A stretch of DNA of 12,813 bases. Source: an uncultured Lysobacter sp. (GTDB lineage Bacteria; Pseudomonadota; Gammaproteobacteria; Xanthomonadales; Xanthomonadaceae). Positions 5,550-12,813 of this stretch are shown here, in pieces. Positions within the stretch are counted from its first letter, which is position 1, and every line of letters begins with the position of its first letter. The notes beneath the pieces are model-generated. The model saw only the letters and a program-made list of their open reading frames with translations, was not told the DNA's origin and did not search any database. Both the position numbers and the translations under genes were made by a program. The stretch spans positions 1 through 12,813 of the forward strand of contig CAMLID010000093.1 in the NCBI GenBank assembly GCA_946480055.1. Direction: 5' to 3'.

Positions 5550-8381
5550 ATGAACCATCGCAATTTGCGTCCCGTGGTGCGGCTCGGCTTGTTGCCGGCC
5601 GGCATCGCGATCGCACTGGTGCCGGCGTTCGCCAGCGCCCAGGAAGCCGATGCAGCTCCCGCCCAAGACGCTACGACCCTCGATCGCATCGAGGTCACCG
5701 GCTCGCGCATCAAGCGCGCCGACATCGAAACTTCGCAGCCGATCTTCACCCTGACCCGCGCCGAGATCGACAAGCAGGGCGTGACCTCGGTCGCCGACGT
5801 GCTGCAGCGCATCTCCAGCAACGGCGCCGCGCTGAACTCGACCTTCAACAACGGCGGCGACGGTTCCTCGGGCATCAGCCTGCGTAACCTCGGCTCCAGC
5901 CGTACCCTGGTCCTGGTCAACGGCCGTCGCTGGACCACCCAGCTCGACGGTTCGGTCGACCTCAACACCATCCCGGCCTCGATCATCGAGCGCGTGGAAG
6001 TGCTGAAGGACGGCGCGTCGACCATCTACGGTTCCGACGCCATCGCCGGCGTGGTCAACATCATCACCCGCCGCAACTTCGAAGGCGCCGAAGCCGGCGC
6101 GTACTTCGGTCAGTACAGCCAGCAGGACGGCGACCGTCAGGCGTACGACTTCACCATGGGCGTCAGCAACGATCGTTCCTCGATCCTGCTGGGCGCGTCC
6201 TACGTGAAGGAAGAGGCCGTCATGGCCGGCGCGCGCAAGATCTCCTCCGGCGGTCCCCCGTTCTTCGGCGGCCAGAGCGGCACCGGCTTCCCGGGCTCGT
6301 TCGTCGACAACCAGGGCACCGCGTCCAACACGGACGACGTGCGCTACGTCCTCGACGCGCAGGGCAACAAGGTCGTCTACAACTCGGCCGTGCACGGCTA
6401 CAACACCGCGCCGGACAACTACCTGCTGACCCCGCAGGAGCGTACCTCGCTGTTCGCGCAGGGCACGTTCAACATCACCGACAACCTGACCTTCCGCACC
6501 GAGACGCTGTACAACCAGCGCATCTCCGAGCAGCTGCTCGCGGCCATGCCGGTCACCGGCCTGACCCTGAGCAAGGACAGCCTGTACGCGCCGGCCGAGT
6601 ACAAGGGCGTGCGTGACCTGGTCGGCGTCAACCGCCGCTTCCAGGAAACCGGTGGCCGTTCGTTCAACCAGGACGTCAAGAACTTCCACTTCTACGGCGG
6701 TCTGGAAGGCTTCTTCAGCGTCGGCGAGCGTCAGTTCGATTGGGACGCCGGCTACCGCTACGACAAGTCCGACGAGAACACCCTGACCTACGGTCTGTTC
6801 AACCTGTCCGCGCTGCGCAACGCCTACGGTCCGTCGGAAATGCGCGACGGCAAGGCCGTGTGCGTGTCCGCGCCGGGCGGCGCCGTCATCGCCGGCTGCG
6901 TGCCGATCAATCCGCTCGGCGGCCTGGGTTCGATCACCCCGGAAGGCCTGGCGTACACCGGCTTCACCGCGCACGATTCGGCCAAGGTCGAGTCCAAGAG
7001 CTACACGCTGAACCTCAGCGGCGACATCATCGACCTGCCGGCCGGCCCGCTGGGCTTCGCCGCGGGCTATGAGCACCGCACCGAGAGCGGCCAGTTCGAT
7101 CCGGATGCGTTCATCGCCGCCGGCCTGAGCACCGGCAACGCGCGTTCGCCCACCGCCGGTTCGTACTCGCTGGACGAGTTCTACCTCGAAGTCGCCGTGC
7201 CGGTGCTGTCCGACCTGCCGTTCGCCAAGCTGCTCGACTTCTCGGTCGCCACGCGTTACTCGGACTTCAGCAACTTCGGCGACACGCTGAACAGCAAGTT
7301 CGGTTTCCGCTGGAAGCCGATCGACGACCTGCTGATCCGCGGTAACTGGTCGGAGGGCTTCCGCGCCCCGAGCATCAGCAACCTCTACGGCGGCAACACC
7401 GACTCGTTCGAGAGCTACATCGACCCGTGCTCCAGCCACTCGCCGCTGCGTGGCAACGCGCAGGTCGCGGCTCGCTGCGCCGCCGAAGGCGTGCCGGCGA
7501 ACTTCGTCCAGCCGGGTAACGGCGCGTCGCGTCAGACGCTCGAAGCCTTCACCTGGACCTCGAACGACCAGCTGGCTCCGGAAACCTCGACCAGCAAGAC
7601 CCTGGGCTTCGTCTACAGCCCGAGCTGGCTGCAGGGCTTCGACATCGCCGTCGACTGGTACAAGGTCAAGATCGAGAACGCGATCACCCGTCCGGAAGCG
7701 CAGTTCATCCTCGACAAGTGCTACGCCGGTACCGCGGGCGAGCAGGCTGCGTACTGCGGTCTGTACTCGCGCGGCGGCACCTCGGCCGGCAACCCGAACA
7801 TCATCGACAAGCTCGAGATGCCGCTGCTCAACCTCGCTCAGTACGAGGTCGAGGGTTACGACGTGACCCTGAACTACCGTCTGCCGGAAACGGCGTACGG
7901 CAAGTTCTCGATCACCTGGGACACCAGCTACACCTCCAAGTGGATCGCCACCGCCACCAAGGATTCGACCCCGGAAGAGCGTCAGGGCCTGTACCTGCCG
8001 CAGGATCCGTACTGGCGGATCAAGTCCAATCTGTACCTGGATTGGACCAAGGGCGACTTCGGTGCGACCTGGGGCATGCGCTACAAGTCGGGCATCGACG
8101 AGGATTGCCCGTTCACGGGCGCCGACTCGCAGGCCTACTGCTCGGATCCGAACCGCGTGACCATCGATGGTCCGGCGCCGCGCAACCACCTGGGTGCGGT
8201 CACCTATCACGACATGCAGTTCCGCTACAACACGCCGTGGAACGCCACCGTCTCGGTCGGCGCGAACAACGTGTTCGACAAGGATCCGCCGCAGTCGCTG
8301 ACCGCGCCGTACAACATGTTCGATCCGCAGTACGACGTGCCGGGCCGTTACTACTACCTGCAGTACCGTCAGCGCTTCTGA
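5550..8381 (+). CDS. TonB-dependent receptor
   Basis: A 943-residue outer-membrane active transporter, energised by TonB-ExbB-ExbD. It begins with a signal peptide (h-region about 12-28, cleavage after ASA at residue 30) and a likely TonB-box region TLDRIEVTG (43-51). The plug domain spans about 55-172 and includes ISLRNLGSSRTLVLVNGRR and VEVLKDGASTIYGSDAIAGV. The 22-strand barrel follows and ends in the outer-membrane signature QYRQRF with terminal Phe. An external-loop motif with paired cysteines (AVCVSAPGGAVIAGCVPINP) resembles the large Xanthomonas/Caulobacter class of receptors whose substrates are mostly unknown; peptides or glycans are possible. The start is fixed by GGAGAG at 5538-5543. 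Its codons use CGT for Arg far more than the propeller gene does, hinting at high expression. Flanked by an AraC regulator and a beta-hydroxylase-like enzyme. Confidence 0.95.
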   Translation: MNHRNLRPVVRLGLLPAGIAIALVPAFASAQEADAAPAQDATTLDRIEVTGSRIKRADIETSQPIFTLTRAEIDKQGVTSVADVLQRISSNGAALNSTFNNGGDGSSGISLRNLGSSRTLVLVNGRRWTTQLDGSVDLNTIPASIIERVEVLKDGASTIYGSDAIAGVVNIITRRNFEGAEAGAYFGQYSQQDGDRQAYDFTMGVSNDRSSILLGASYVKEEAVMAGARKISSGGPPFFGGQSGTGFPGSFVDNQGTASNTDDVRYVLDAQGNKVVYNSAVHGYNTAPDNYLLTPQERTSLFAQGTFNITDNLTFRTETLYNQRISEQLLAAMPVTGLTLSKDSLYAPAEYKGVRDLVGVNRRFQETGGRSFNQDVKNFHFYGGLEGFFSVGERQFDWDAGYRYDKSDENTLTYGLFNLSALRNAYGPSEMRDGKAVCVSAPGGAVIAGCVPINPLGGLGSITPEGLAYTGFTAHDSAKVESKSYTLNLSGDIIDLPAGPLGFAAGYEHRTESGQFDPDAFIAAGLSTGNARSPTAGSYSLDEFYLEVAVPVLSDLPFAKLLDFSVATRYSDFSNFGDTLNSKFGFRWKPIDDLLIRGNWSEGFRAPSISNLYGGNTDSFESYIDPCSSHSPLRGNAQVAARCAAEGVPANFVQPGNGASRQTLEAFTWTSNDQLAPETSTSKTLGFVYSPSWLQGFDIAVDWYKVKIENAITRPEAQFILDKCYAGTAGEQAAYCGLYSRGGTSAGNPNIIDKLEMPLLNLAQYEVEGYDVTLNYRLPETAYGKFSITWDTSYTSKWIATATKDSTPEERQGLYLPQDPYWRIKSNLYLDWTKGDFGATWGMRYKSGIDEDCPFTGADSQAYCSDPNRVTIDGPAPRNHLGAVTYHDMQFRYNTPWNATVSVGANNVFDKDPPQSLTAPYNMFDPQYDVPGRYYYLQYRQRF

Positions 8382-8416
8382 TCGACGGTCCAGGCTGTAG
8401 GCAACATGCAGTACCG

Positions 8417-8447
8417 GGAGGCGGGCCATCGGCCCGCCTCCTTTTTT
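8417..8447 (+). terminator. Rho-independent terminator of the receptor gene
   Basis: GGAGGCGGGCC (8417-8427) and GGCCCGCCTCC (8431-8441) form a perfect 11-bp stem with a 3-base loop, followed by TTTTTT (8442-8447). It is the strongest plus-strand terminator in the window, and it argues that the hydroxylase gene downstream needs its own promoter. Confidence 0.93.
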
Positions 8448-8487
8448 ATGCGCGTCCCGGGCATGGCGACGGCTTCGCGGTCCTGTG

Positions 8488-8493
8488 TACGAT
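8488..8493 (+). promoter_or_regulatory. Possible -10 box of the hydroxylase gene
   Basis: TACGAT, preceded by TGTG (extended -10-like), lies 27 bases before the ATG at 8521. Transcription from about 8500 would give a leader of some 20 bases without a strong Shine-Dalgarno. There is no good -35 element. Weak, but a promoter is expected here after the strong terminator. Confidence 0.25.
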
Positions 8494-8520
8494 AGGGCGG
8501 TCGCAGGTCCGGATCGCACG

Positions 8521-9510
8521 ATGAAACTGCAGGTGCCGTTCATCCAGTTGCCGCTGTCGTTCGACGCGGCGCGGCTGGCGTCGGAGATCGCCGCCCTGGG
8601 CGAGGCGCCGTGGCGCCCGCACCCGCAGGGCTTCGCCGGCAACTCGATGCTGCCGCTGGTCGCCGTCGAGGGCGAGCCGGGCAACGAGGCCTTCGCCGGG
8701 CAGATGCGCCCGACCCCGGAACTGCAGCGTTGCCCCTACCTGAGCCAGGTCTTCGCCAGCCTCGGCGCCACGGTCGGCCGCAGCCGCCTGATGCGCCTGT
8801 CCGGCCATGCCGAAGTCACTCGTCATGCCGATCAGGGTTATTACTGGGCCGAGCGCGTGCGCGTGCACGTGCCGATCGTGACCCAGCCGACCGTGCGCTT
8901 CGAATGCGGCGACGCCGCGATCAACATGGCCGCGGGCGAGTGCTGGATTTTCGACACCTGGCGCCAGCACCGGGTCATCAACGATGCGGTGCAGTCGCGC
9001 ATCCACTTGGTCGTCGACACCGTCGGCGGCGGCGAGTTCTGGGACCTGGTCGGGCGCGGACGCCCGCACAACGTCGCCCCCGCGGGCTGGCCGCTGCACG
9101 CGGTCGCGCCGCGCGCGGACGAGGTCGCGCGTTTCCCCTGCGAGACCGTCAACGTGCCCGCGGTGATGAGCCCCTGGGAGATCAACGCCCACTTCGGCCT
9201 GCTGTTCGCCGATGCCGAGCCGCATCCGCAGCTGCAGCAGGTGCGGCAGAGCGCGATGCGCTTCGCCCGCGCCTGGCAGGGCCTGTGGTTCGAATACGGC
9301 GAGCGCCCGGAAGGCCGCGCCCGCTACCGCGACGCCCTGCAGCGCTTCATCGACGAGGTCAAAGGACCCAGCCAGGGCATCCGCTTACGCAACGAACTGC
9401 GCTGGTTCAACGCGATGATGACCATCGTCGCCAAGTTCGCGGTCGGTGGCGAAGCGCCGGCGGCGGGCAGCAGTGCGGAACAGCAGCGGGCGGTGGGCGA
9501 TAACGCCTGA
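8521..9510 (+). CDS. Aspartyl/asparaginyl beta-hydroxylase-like 2OG-Fe(II) enzyme
   Basis: A 329-residue cytoplasmic protein whose first ~170 residues match the Asp/Asn beta-hydroxylase family (PF05118-type double-stranded beta-helix): 2-oxoglutarate and O2 oxidise a side chain. Likely iron ligands are H102 (in RHADQGYYW) and H150 (in QHRVIND); R160 (RIHLVVD) should hold 2-oxoglutarate, with R114/H116 (RVRVHVPI) as further contacts. D104 makes an H-x-D motif where the animal enzyme has H-x-G. Residues 171-329 form an extension I do not recognise, rich in charged helices. The start at 8521 gives the natural MKLQVPFIQL N-terminus; a GTG at 8485 in frame is less likely. No signal peptide. The receptor just upstream suggests action on an imported peptide or amino acid (inference). 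Confidence 0.85.
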   Translation: MKLQVPFIQLPLSFDAARLASEIAALGEAPWRPHPQGFAGNSMLPLVAVEGEPGNEAFAGQMRPTPELQRCPYLSQVFASLGATVGRSRLMRLSGHAEVTRHADQGYYWAERVRVHVPIVTQPTVRFECGDAAINMAAGECWIFDTWRQHRVINDAVQSRIHLVVDTVGGGEFWDLVGRGRPHNVAPAGWPLHAVAPRADEVARFPCETVNVPAVMSPWEINAHFGLLFADAEPHPQLQQVRQSAMRFARAWQGLWFEYGERPEGRARYRDALQRFIDEVKGPSQGIRLRNELRWFNAMMTIVAKFAVGGEAPAAGSSAEQQRAVGDNA

Positions 9511-9525
9511 GTTGGCGATGCTAAA

Positions 9526-9635
9526 CCCCTCTCCCGAGGGAGAAGGGGTGGGGTGAGGGTCCGGCGCGAGTGCGTACTCCAACCTCGTCCCGCACCCTCA
9601 TCCGGCCCTTCGGGCCACCTTCTCCCACGGGGGGA
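9526..9635. repeat. Dispersed palindromic intergenic element (CCCTCTCCC...CTTCTCCC)
   Basis: Nested inverted pairs run from both ends: GGGAGAAGG (9538-9546) with CCTTCTCCC (9618-9626), and TGAGGGT (9554-9560) with ACCCTCA (9594-9600). There are local hairpins CCCCTCTCCC/GGGAGAAGGGG at the left and GGCCC-TTC-GGGCC (9604-9616) at the right. I recognise this as a common multicopy intergenic repeat of Xanthomonadaceae and other proteobacteria. It fills the gap between two convergent genes. Confidence 0.7.
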
Positions 9636-9669
9636 AGGAAAGGTCGAAAGCTGACAACACCCCGAAAAC

Positions 9670-9697
9670 ACGAAGGCCGCCCGAGGGCGGCCTTCGT
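9670..9697 (-). terminator. Terminator of ppa, possibly two-way
   Basis: ACGAAGGCCGCCC (9670-9682) is complementary to GGGCGGCCTTCGT (9685-9697), giving a 12-13-bp stem with a minimal loop. Read on the minus strand it lies 24 bases after the ppa stop and is followed by GTTTTC. On the plus strand only AATTC follows, so it is mainly the ppa terminator, though the stem could also stop hydroxylase transcripts. Confidence 0.75.
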
Positions 9698-9720
9698 AAT
9701 TCACCAGCGCTGCGCGCGCC

Positions 9721-10275
9721 TTAGAACTTCGGCTTGTCGCCTTCTTCGGTCGCGTTGTAGCGATCGATCGCGTCGAGCAGGATCTGCTTGGCCTCGGCGG
9801 CGTTGCCCCAGCCGTCCAACTTGACCCACTTGCCCTTCTCGAGATCCTTGTAGTGCTCGAAGAAGTGGCCGATGCGGTCCAGCCAATGCTGGCTGACCTG
9901 GTCGATGTCGGCGATATGGCTGTAGCCGGCGAAGACCTTGTCGATCGGCACCGCCAGCAGCTTCTCGTCGCCGCCGGCCTCGTCGGTCATGCGCAGCACG
10001 CCGACCGGACGGCAACGGATCACCGAGCCCGGGATCAGCGGCAGCGGCAGCACCACCAGCACGTCGGCCGGGTCGCCGTCGCCGCAGAGGGTGTGCGGCA
10101 CGTAGCCGTAGTTGCAGGGGTAACGCATCGGCGTCGACAGGATGCGGTCGACGAAGATCGCGCCGGAGGCCTTGTCGACCTCGTACTTGACCGGCTCGGC
10201 GTCCTTGGGGATTTCGATGATGACGTTGATCTCATCCGGCGGGTTCTTGCCGGTGGGGACGAGGTCCAGGCCCAT
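9721..10275 (-). CDS. ppa: Inorganic pyrophosphatase (family I)
   Basis: A 184-residue cytoplasmic enzyme that hydrolyses pyrophosphate to two phosphates with Mg2+, pulling biosynthetic reactions forward. The family I signature DGDPADVLV is at 66-74. Other active-site residues are visible: E21, K30, E32, R44 (FVDRIL), the NYGYVP tyrosines (56 and 58), D71 and D103-K105 (GGDEK). The length fits the bacterial hexameric enzymes (about 175-185). The start was set at MGLDLVPTGKNPPDEI because GGAG (10282-10285, minus strand) lies six bases before it. The frame stays open upstream, but that part does not resemble the family. A single-gene unit, convergent with the hydroxylase and divergent from the deaminase. 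Confidence 0.97.
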   Translation of the reverse strand: MGLDLVPTGKNPPDEINVIIEIPKDAEPVKYEVDKASGAIFVDRILSTPMRYPCNYGYVPHTLCGDGDPADVLVVLPLPLIPGSVIRCRPVGVLRMTDEAGGDEKLLAVPIDKVFAGYSHIADIDQVSQHWLDRIGHFFEHYKDLEKGKWVKLDGWGNAAEAKQILLDAIDRYNATEEGDKPKF

Positions 10276-10330
10276 GCGTAGCTCCGACTGCTGGTGGCCC
10301 GCCGGGGGACGGGCCGATGAAAGAGCGGGC

Positions 10331-10336
10331 ATTCTA
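10331..10336 (-). promoter_or_regulatory. Likely -10 box of ppa
   Basis: On the minus strand TAGAAT (five of six to TATAAT) lies 55 bases before the ppa ATG. Sequence at the expected -35 distance (CTGCAT region) is a poor match. It would give a leader of about 50 bases carrying the GGAG ribosome site. Confidence 0.45.
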
Positions 10337-10705
10337 CGCGGCTGGCTGCTGCGATGCAGCACGGGGCAGGGGCGCGCTGCCCGGGCCGCCGGGAATGCCC
10401 CGTCGGCGGGATCTGACAGTGCATCCACGGTGCGTCCTGGGCGGGCGGTCCATGGAATCCGCGCCCTGACGCGCCAGCCGGCCCAGGTCCGAACCATGGG
10501 CCAGGCCCACGCGGATCGCCTGATGGCGCTCAGGACCGCGGCCACGACACCCACCGCCGCCCGGGCGTGGCGCGTTCGAGTCGCGGCTGCTGCGGCGCGT
10601 GCCGACAGGGGCCCGCCGGCCTACGAGGCCGTCCAGCGGCGGCACAACGCCGCCAAAGTCGAGCGAACGCCGGGTGCGATACGCGTAGCCCATGCCGGAC
10701 GCGCC
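10337..10705. other. Gene-free divergent region between ppa and the deaminase
   Basis: Some 370 bases with no supported gene, RNA or known repeat. Open frames cross it on both strands because GC is very high, including the upstream extension of ppa, but none resembles a protein family or has a ribosome site. A GGCG-GCACAA-CGCC hairpin near 10634-10650 is the only local structure noticed. Confidence 0.4.
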
Positions 10706-10734
10706 TTGAGCGCGAGGCCTAGCCGGTGTCCAAT
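10706..10734 (+). promoter_or_regulatory. Possible promoter of the deaminase gene
   Basis: TTGAGC (10706-10711), 17 bases, TCCAAT (10729-10734): four of six matches in each box with ideal spacing. Transcription would start near 10741, downstream of the alternative GTG at 10726, which favours the ATG at 10765 as the true start. Confidence 0.35.
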
Positions 10735-10764
10735 CCGCTCAGGAAGACGACCGCGGCGCAGGGA

Positions 10765-12273
10765 ATGAAAGAACGAATCGGATGTCGAGAAACCGCACTG
10801 CTGGCGGTCTTGTGGCTGGCCTGCATGCCCGTCGCGGCCAGACCCGCCAGCGACGAAGCGCGCACCGCTGCGTACTTCGACCGCATCGCCGCCAGCCCGC
10901 CGCAGCTGCGGATGTTCCTGCAGGCGATGCCGAAGGGCGCCGATCTGCACAACCACGCCAGCGGTTCGGTCTATGCCGAGGACTATCTGCGCTGGGCCGA
11001 CGCGGACGGCCTGTGCCTGTCCACGGACGACCACCGCATCGTCGCGCCGCCCTGCGACGCGCCCGGCCGGATCCCGGCGCGCGATCTTGCGAGCAAGAAC
11101 TACCCCGCCTACCGCCGCGCCATCGACGCGATGTCGATGCGCAACGCCGCGCAGCCCGATGCCGAGCGTTTCTTCGCCAGCTTCGACGGTTTCCGCGCGG
11201 TCTCGCGCGACGGCGCGGGCCGGGTGGTCGCGGCCACGCGCGAACTGGCCGCCGCCGACCGCGTCGCCTATCTGGAACTGATGTCGATGCCGCGCAGCGC
11301 GCAGACCCTGCTCGACGCGGTCAAGGCCGGCGACGGCAACGACCTCGCTGCGCTCGATGCAGTGCTGGCGCCCTTGCTGCCCGCGGCGATCGCCGAGGCG
11401 CGCGCGGAGCTGGACCGCGACGAGGCCGAGTTCGCCCGTGCGTACGGCTGCGACGGAAACGCGGCGGCGCCTGCCTGCGCGGTCGAAGTGCGCTATCAGA
11501 TCCCGGTGCCGCGCCAGCGGCCGCCGGCGCAGTCCTACGCTGCGATGGTGCTCGGTTTCGCCCTGGCGGAAGCCGATCCGCGCTGGGTCGGCGTCAATAT
11601 CGTCGGCCCCGAACATCACCCGGTGGCCTTGCGCGATTACGCGCTGCACATGCGCATGTTCGCCGCGCTCAGGCAGCGCCACCCGAGCGTGCGCCTGTCG
11701 CTGCACGCCGGCGAGCAGACGCTGGGCCTGGTCGCCCCGCGCGAGCTGCGCTTCCATGTGCGCGACGCGGTGACGGTGGCCGGCGCGCAGCGCATCGGCC
11801 ACGGCGTCGATATCGCCTACGAAACCGACGCGCAGGCCTTGCTGCAGCGCATGGCGCGCGAGCGGATCGCGGTCGAGATCAACCTGAGCAGCAATGCCGC
11901 CATCCTGGGCGTGAAAGGCGCCGATCATCCGCTGCGGCTGTACCGCGACGCGGGCGTGCCGGTGGTGCTGGCGACCGACGACCAGGGCGTGCTGCGCAGC
12001 GACATGAGCAACGAGTACCAGCGCGCGGCGCAGGAGCATGGCCTGCGCTACACGGACCTCAAGCAGATCGCCCGCGACAGCGTCGAGTACGCGTTCCTGC
12101 CCGGCGACAGCCTGTGGCAGGGCAGGGTGGGCGGTGCCCGCGTCGCGGCCTGCGCCGCCGCGCTCTCGTCGCCGAACGCGGCCTGCGAGCGCTTCCTGCA
12201 GGGCAGCGAGAAGGCGCGGCTGCAATGGCGCCTGGAGCAACAGTTCGGGCAGTTCGAGCGCGAGCATCGCTGA
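10765..12273 (+). CDS. Secreted adenosine deaminase-family protein
   Basis: A 502-residue amidohydrolase-fold enzyme expected to convert adenosine (or a related purine nucleoside) to inosine with release of ammonia. Zinc and catalytic motifs are all present: H62-N-H64 in MPKGADLHNHASGS, H314 and the acid E317 in SLHAGE, H346 in RIGHGVDI, and D405-D406 in LATDDQGV. It starts with a signal peptide (MKERIGCRE, then ALLAVLWLACMPVAA, cleavage after residue 25), so it acts in the periplasm or outside, unlike housekeeping Add (about 330-350 residues). The extra length includes an insert near 130-240 with cysteines (YGCDGNAAAPACAV), reminiscent of the longer secreted ADGF-type deaminases. Start: an in-frame GTG at 10726 has GAGG nine bases upstream and cannot be excluded. 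Probable role: purine salvage or altering extracellular adenosine (inference). Confidence 0.88.
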   Translation: MKERIGCRETALLAVLWLACMPVAARPASDEARTAAYFDRIAASPPQLRMFLQAMPKGADLHNHASGSVYAEDYLRWADADGLCLSTDDHRIVAPPCDAPGRIPARDLASKNYPAYRRAIDAMSMRNAAQPDAERFFASFDGFRAVSRDGAGRVVAATRELAAADRVAYLELMSMPRSAQTLLDAVKAGDGNDLAALDAVLAPLLPAAIAEARAELDRDEAEFARAYGCDGNAAAPACAVEVRYQIPVPRQRPPAQSYAAMVLGFALAEADPRWVGVNIVGPEHHPVALRDYALHMRMFAALRQRHPSVRLSLHAGEQTLGLVAPRELRFHVRDAVTVAGAQRIGHGVDIAYETDAQALLQRMARERIAVEINLSSNAAILGVKGADHPLRLYRDAGVPVVLATDDQGVLRSDMSNEYQRAAQEHGLRYTDLKQIARDSVEYAFLPGDSLWQGRVGGARVAACAAALSSPNAACERFLQGSEKARLQWRLEQQFGQFEREHR

Positions 12274-12288
12274 CGAATGCGACGCAGC

Positions 12289-12322
12289 AACGAAAACGGC
12301 GGCCGTAGCCGCCGTTTTCGTT
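12289..12322. terminator. Bidirectional terminator between deaminase and OmpA-like gene
   Basis: AACGAAAACGGCGGC (12289-12303) and GCCGCCGTTTTCGTT (12308-12322) form a perfect 15-bp stem with loop CGTA. The T/A runs sit inside the arms on both strands. It lies 15 bases after the deaminase stop and 20 bases after the stop of the convergent minus-strand gene, so it serves both. Confidence 0.85.
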
Positions 12323-12342
12323 ACCGGTAGCGGATGGCCGGA

Positions 12343-12813
12343 TTACTCGACCACGACCTCGACCCGGCGCGCTTCCTTGGCCGATCCGTCGCCGGTGGTC
12401 TCGACCGGCTTATCCATGCTCACGCGATCGGCCGACAGGCCCTGCGCGATCAGCCAGTCCTTGACCACCGAGGCGCGCTGCTTGGCCAACTCGGCGTTCG
12501 CGGCGGGGTCGCCGCTGCGGTCGTGGAAGCCGGACACGCGCGCCTTCAGCGCCGGATCGCGCTGCAGGCGGTGGTACACGCTGGACAGCGCGGTTTCGAA
12601 CTCGGCCGGCAGCGCCGCCGAATTGCTTTCGAAGTACAGCGTGGCACGCGAATCCGGCGTCGCGGCGGCAGCGCCGGCGGCCGGCGCAACCATCGCCGGG
12701 GCGCTCATCTCGGTCATCGCCGCATGCGGCGCCACCGCATCGGCCGCGCCGCTGCCGGCCGGCAGCAAGGGCACCAGCAGCAGGGCGACGATGTTGATGA
12801 TCTTGATCAGCGG
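12343..12813 (-). CDS. OmpA-family peptidoglycan-binding protein (5' end cut off)
   Basis: 156 residues are inside the window; the frame is open through the right edge and no start codon is seen, so the N-terminus lies beyond. It begins with a hydrophobic segment (PLIKIINIVALLLVPLLPAG), a membrane anchor or signal peptide, then an Ala/Pro/Met-rich linker. The C-terminal OmpA-like domain shows YFESNSAALP (strand 1), GFHDRSGDPAANAELAKQRA, the helix SVVKDWLIAQGLS and the closing KEARRVEVVVE. The Asp of HDRSG and the Arg of EARRVEV are the residues that grip diaminopimelate in OmpA/Pal/MotB, so cell-wall binding is expected. Since the visible hydrophobic stretch starts right at the edge, few residues are probably missing. 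Its partners are outside the window. Confidence 0.85.
   Translation of the reverse strand, partial: PLIKIINIVALLLVPLLPAGSGAADAVAPHAAMTEMSAPAMVAPAAGAAAATPDSRATLYFESNSAALPAEFETALSSVYHRLQRDPALKARVSGFHDRSGDPAANAELAKQRASVVKDWLIAQGLSADRVSMDKPVETTGDGSAKEARRVEVVVE

Noticed and set aside
8485..8520. GTG start adding 12 residues to the hydroxylase
   Set aside because: No ribosome site and overlaps the possible -10 box; MKLQVPFIQLPLSF looks like a natural beginning of the fold.
5532..8684. 1050-codon minus-strand open frame opposite the TonB-dependent receptor
   Set aside because: Low-complexity Val/Arg/Gly/Asp protein without a family; an antisense artefact of GC-biased third positions over the receptor gene.
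10276..10554. Upstream extension of ppa (93 codons)
   Set aside because: Pyrophosphatase homologues begin at MGLDLVPTGK, which has its own GGAG site; the extension is Arg/Pro/Ala-rich and spans the likely promoter.
10726..10764. GTG start adding 13 residues to the deaminase
   Set aside because: It would lie within the proposed promoter and lengthen the signal peptide's n-region to more than 20 residues. Kept as an alternative because GAGG is well spaced from it.

Overview
The window looks like chromosomal DNA from a high-GC gammaproteobacterium of the Xanthomonadaceae, most likely Lysobacter or a close relative. This is inferred from four things: GC-rich codon use, REP-like units with a GCGGC-N4-GCCGC core, a long TonB-dependent receptor of the type expanded in this family, and a CadC-like regulator fused to a periplasmic propeller. 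No phage, IS, CRISPR, tRNA or rRNA was seen.

Layout. Positions 1-854 hold no gene. They are a patchwork of intergenic repeats: REP-like hairpins inside a 58-bp direct repeat, twin hairpins, a hexanucleotide tract and an 83-bp imperfect palindrome. At 855-1541 (+) is a six-helix ion-channel protein with an unusual selectivity filter. At 1830-4187 (+) is a membrane-anchored winged-helix regulator with a WD40/PD40-type propeller. At 4331-5242 (+) is an AraC-family regulator with its own terminator. A short spacer follows that holds a 28-bp alternating purine/pyrimidine tract and a decayed second copy of the regulator's last codons. At 5550-8381 (+) is a 943-residue TonB-dependent receptor ending in a strong terminator. 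At 8521-9510 (+) is an aspartyl/asparaginyl beta-hydroxylase-like 2OG-Fe(II) enzyme. The right end holds ppa (minus strand, convergent with the hydroxylase), a secreted adenosine-deaminase-family enzyme (+), and the C-terminal part of an OmpA-like peptidoglycan-binding protein (minus strand) that runs off the window.

How the genes may work together (inference). The AraC regulator, receptor and hydroxylase form a compact block that could sense, import and oxidatively modify one substrate, perhaps a peptide. The propeller regulator upstream could add envelope sensing. The terminators after the regulator and the receptor suggest separate transcription units rather than one operon. ppa, the deaminase and the OmpA protein look like unrelated neighbours, separated by clear hairpin terminators.

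The least ordinary observations are the frame-preserving duplicate of the AraC gene's 3' end, the AVGLGD filter of the channel, the HxD variant and long C-terminal extension of the hydroxylase, and a terminator-like hairpin pointing the 'wrong' way at 1580-1620.
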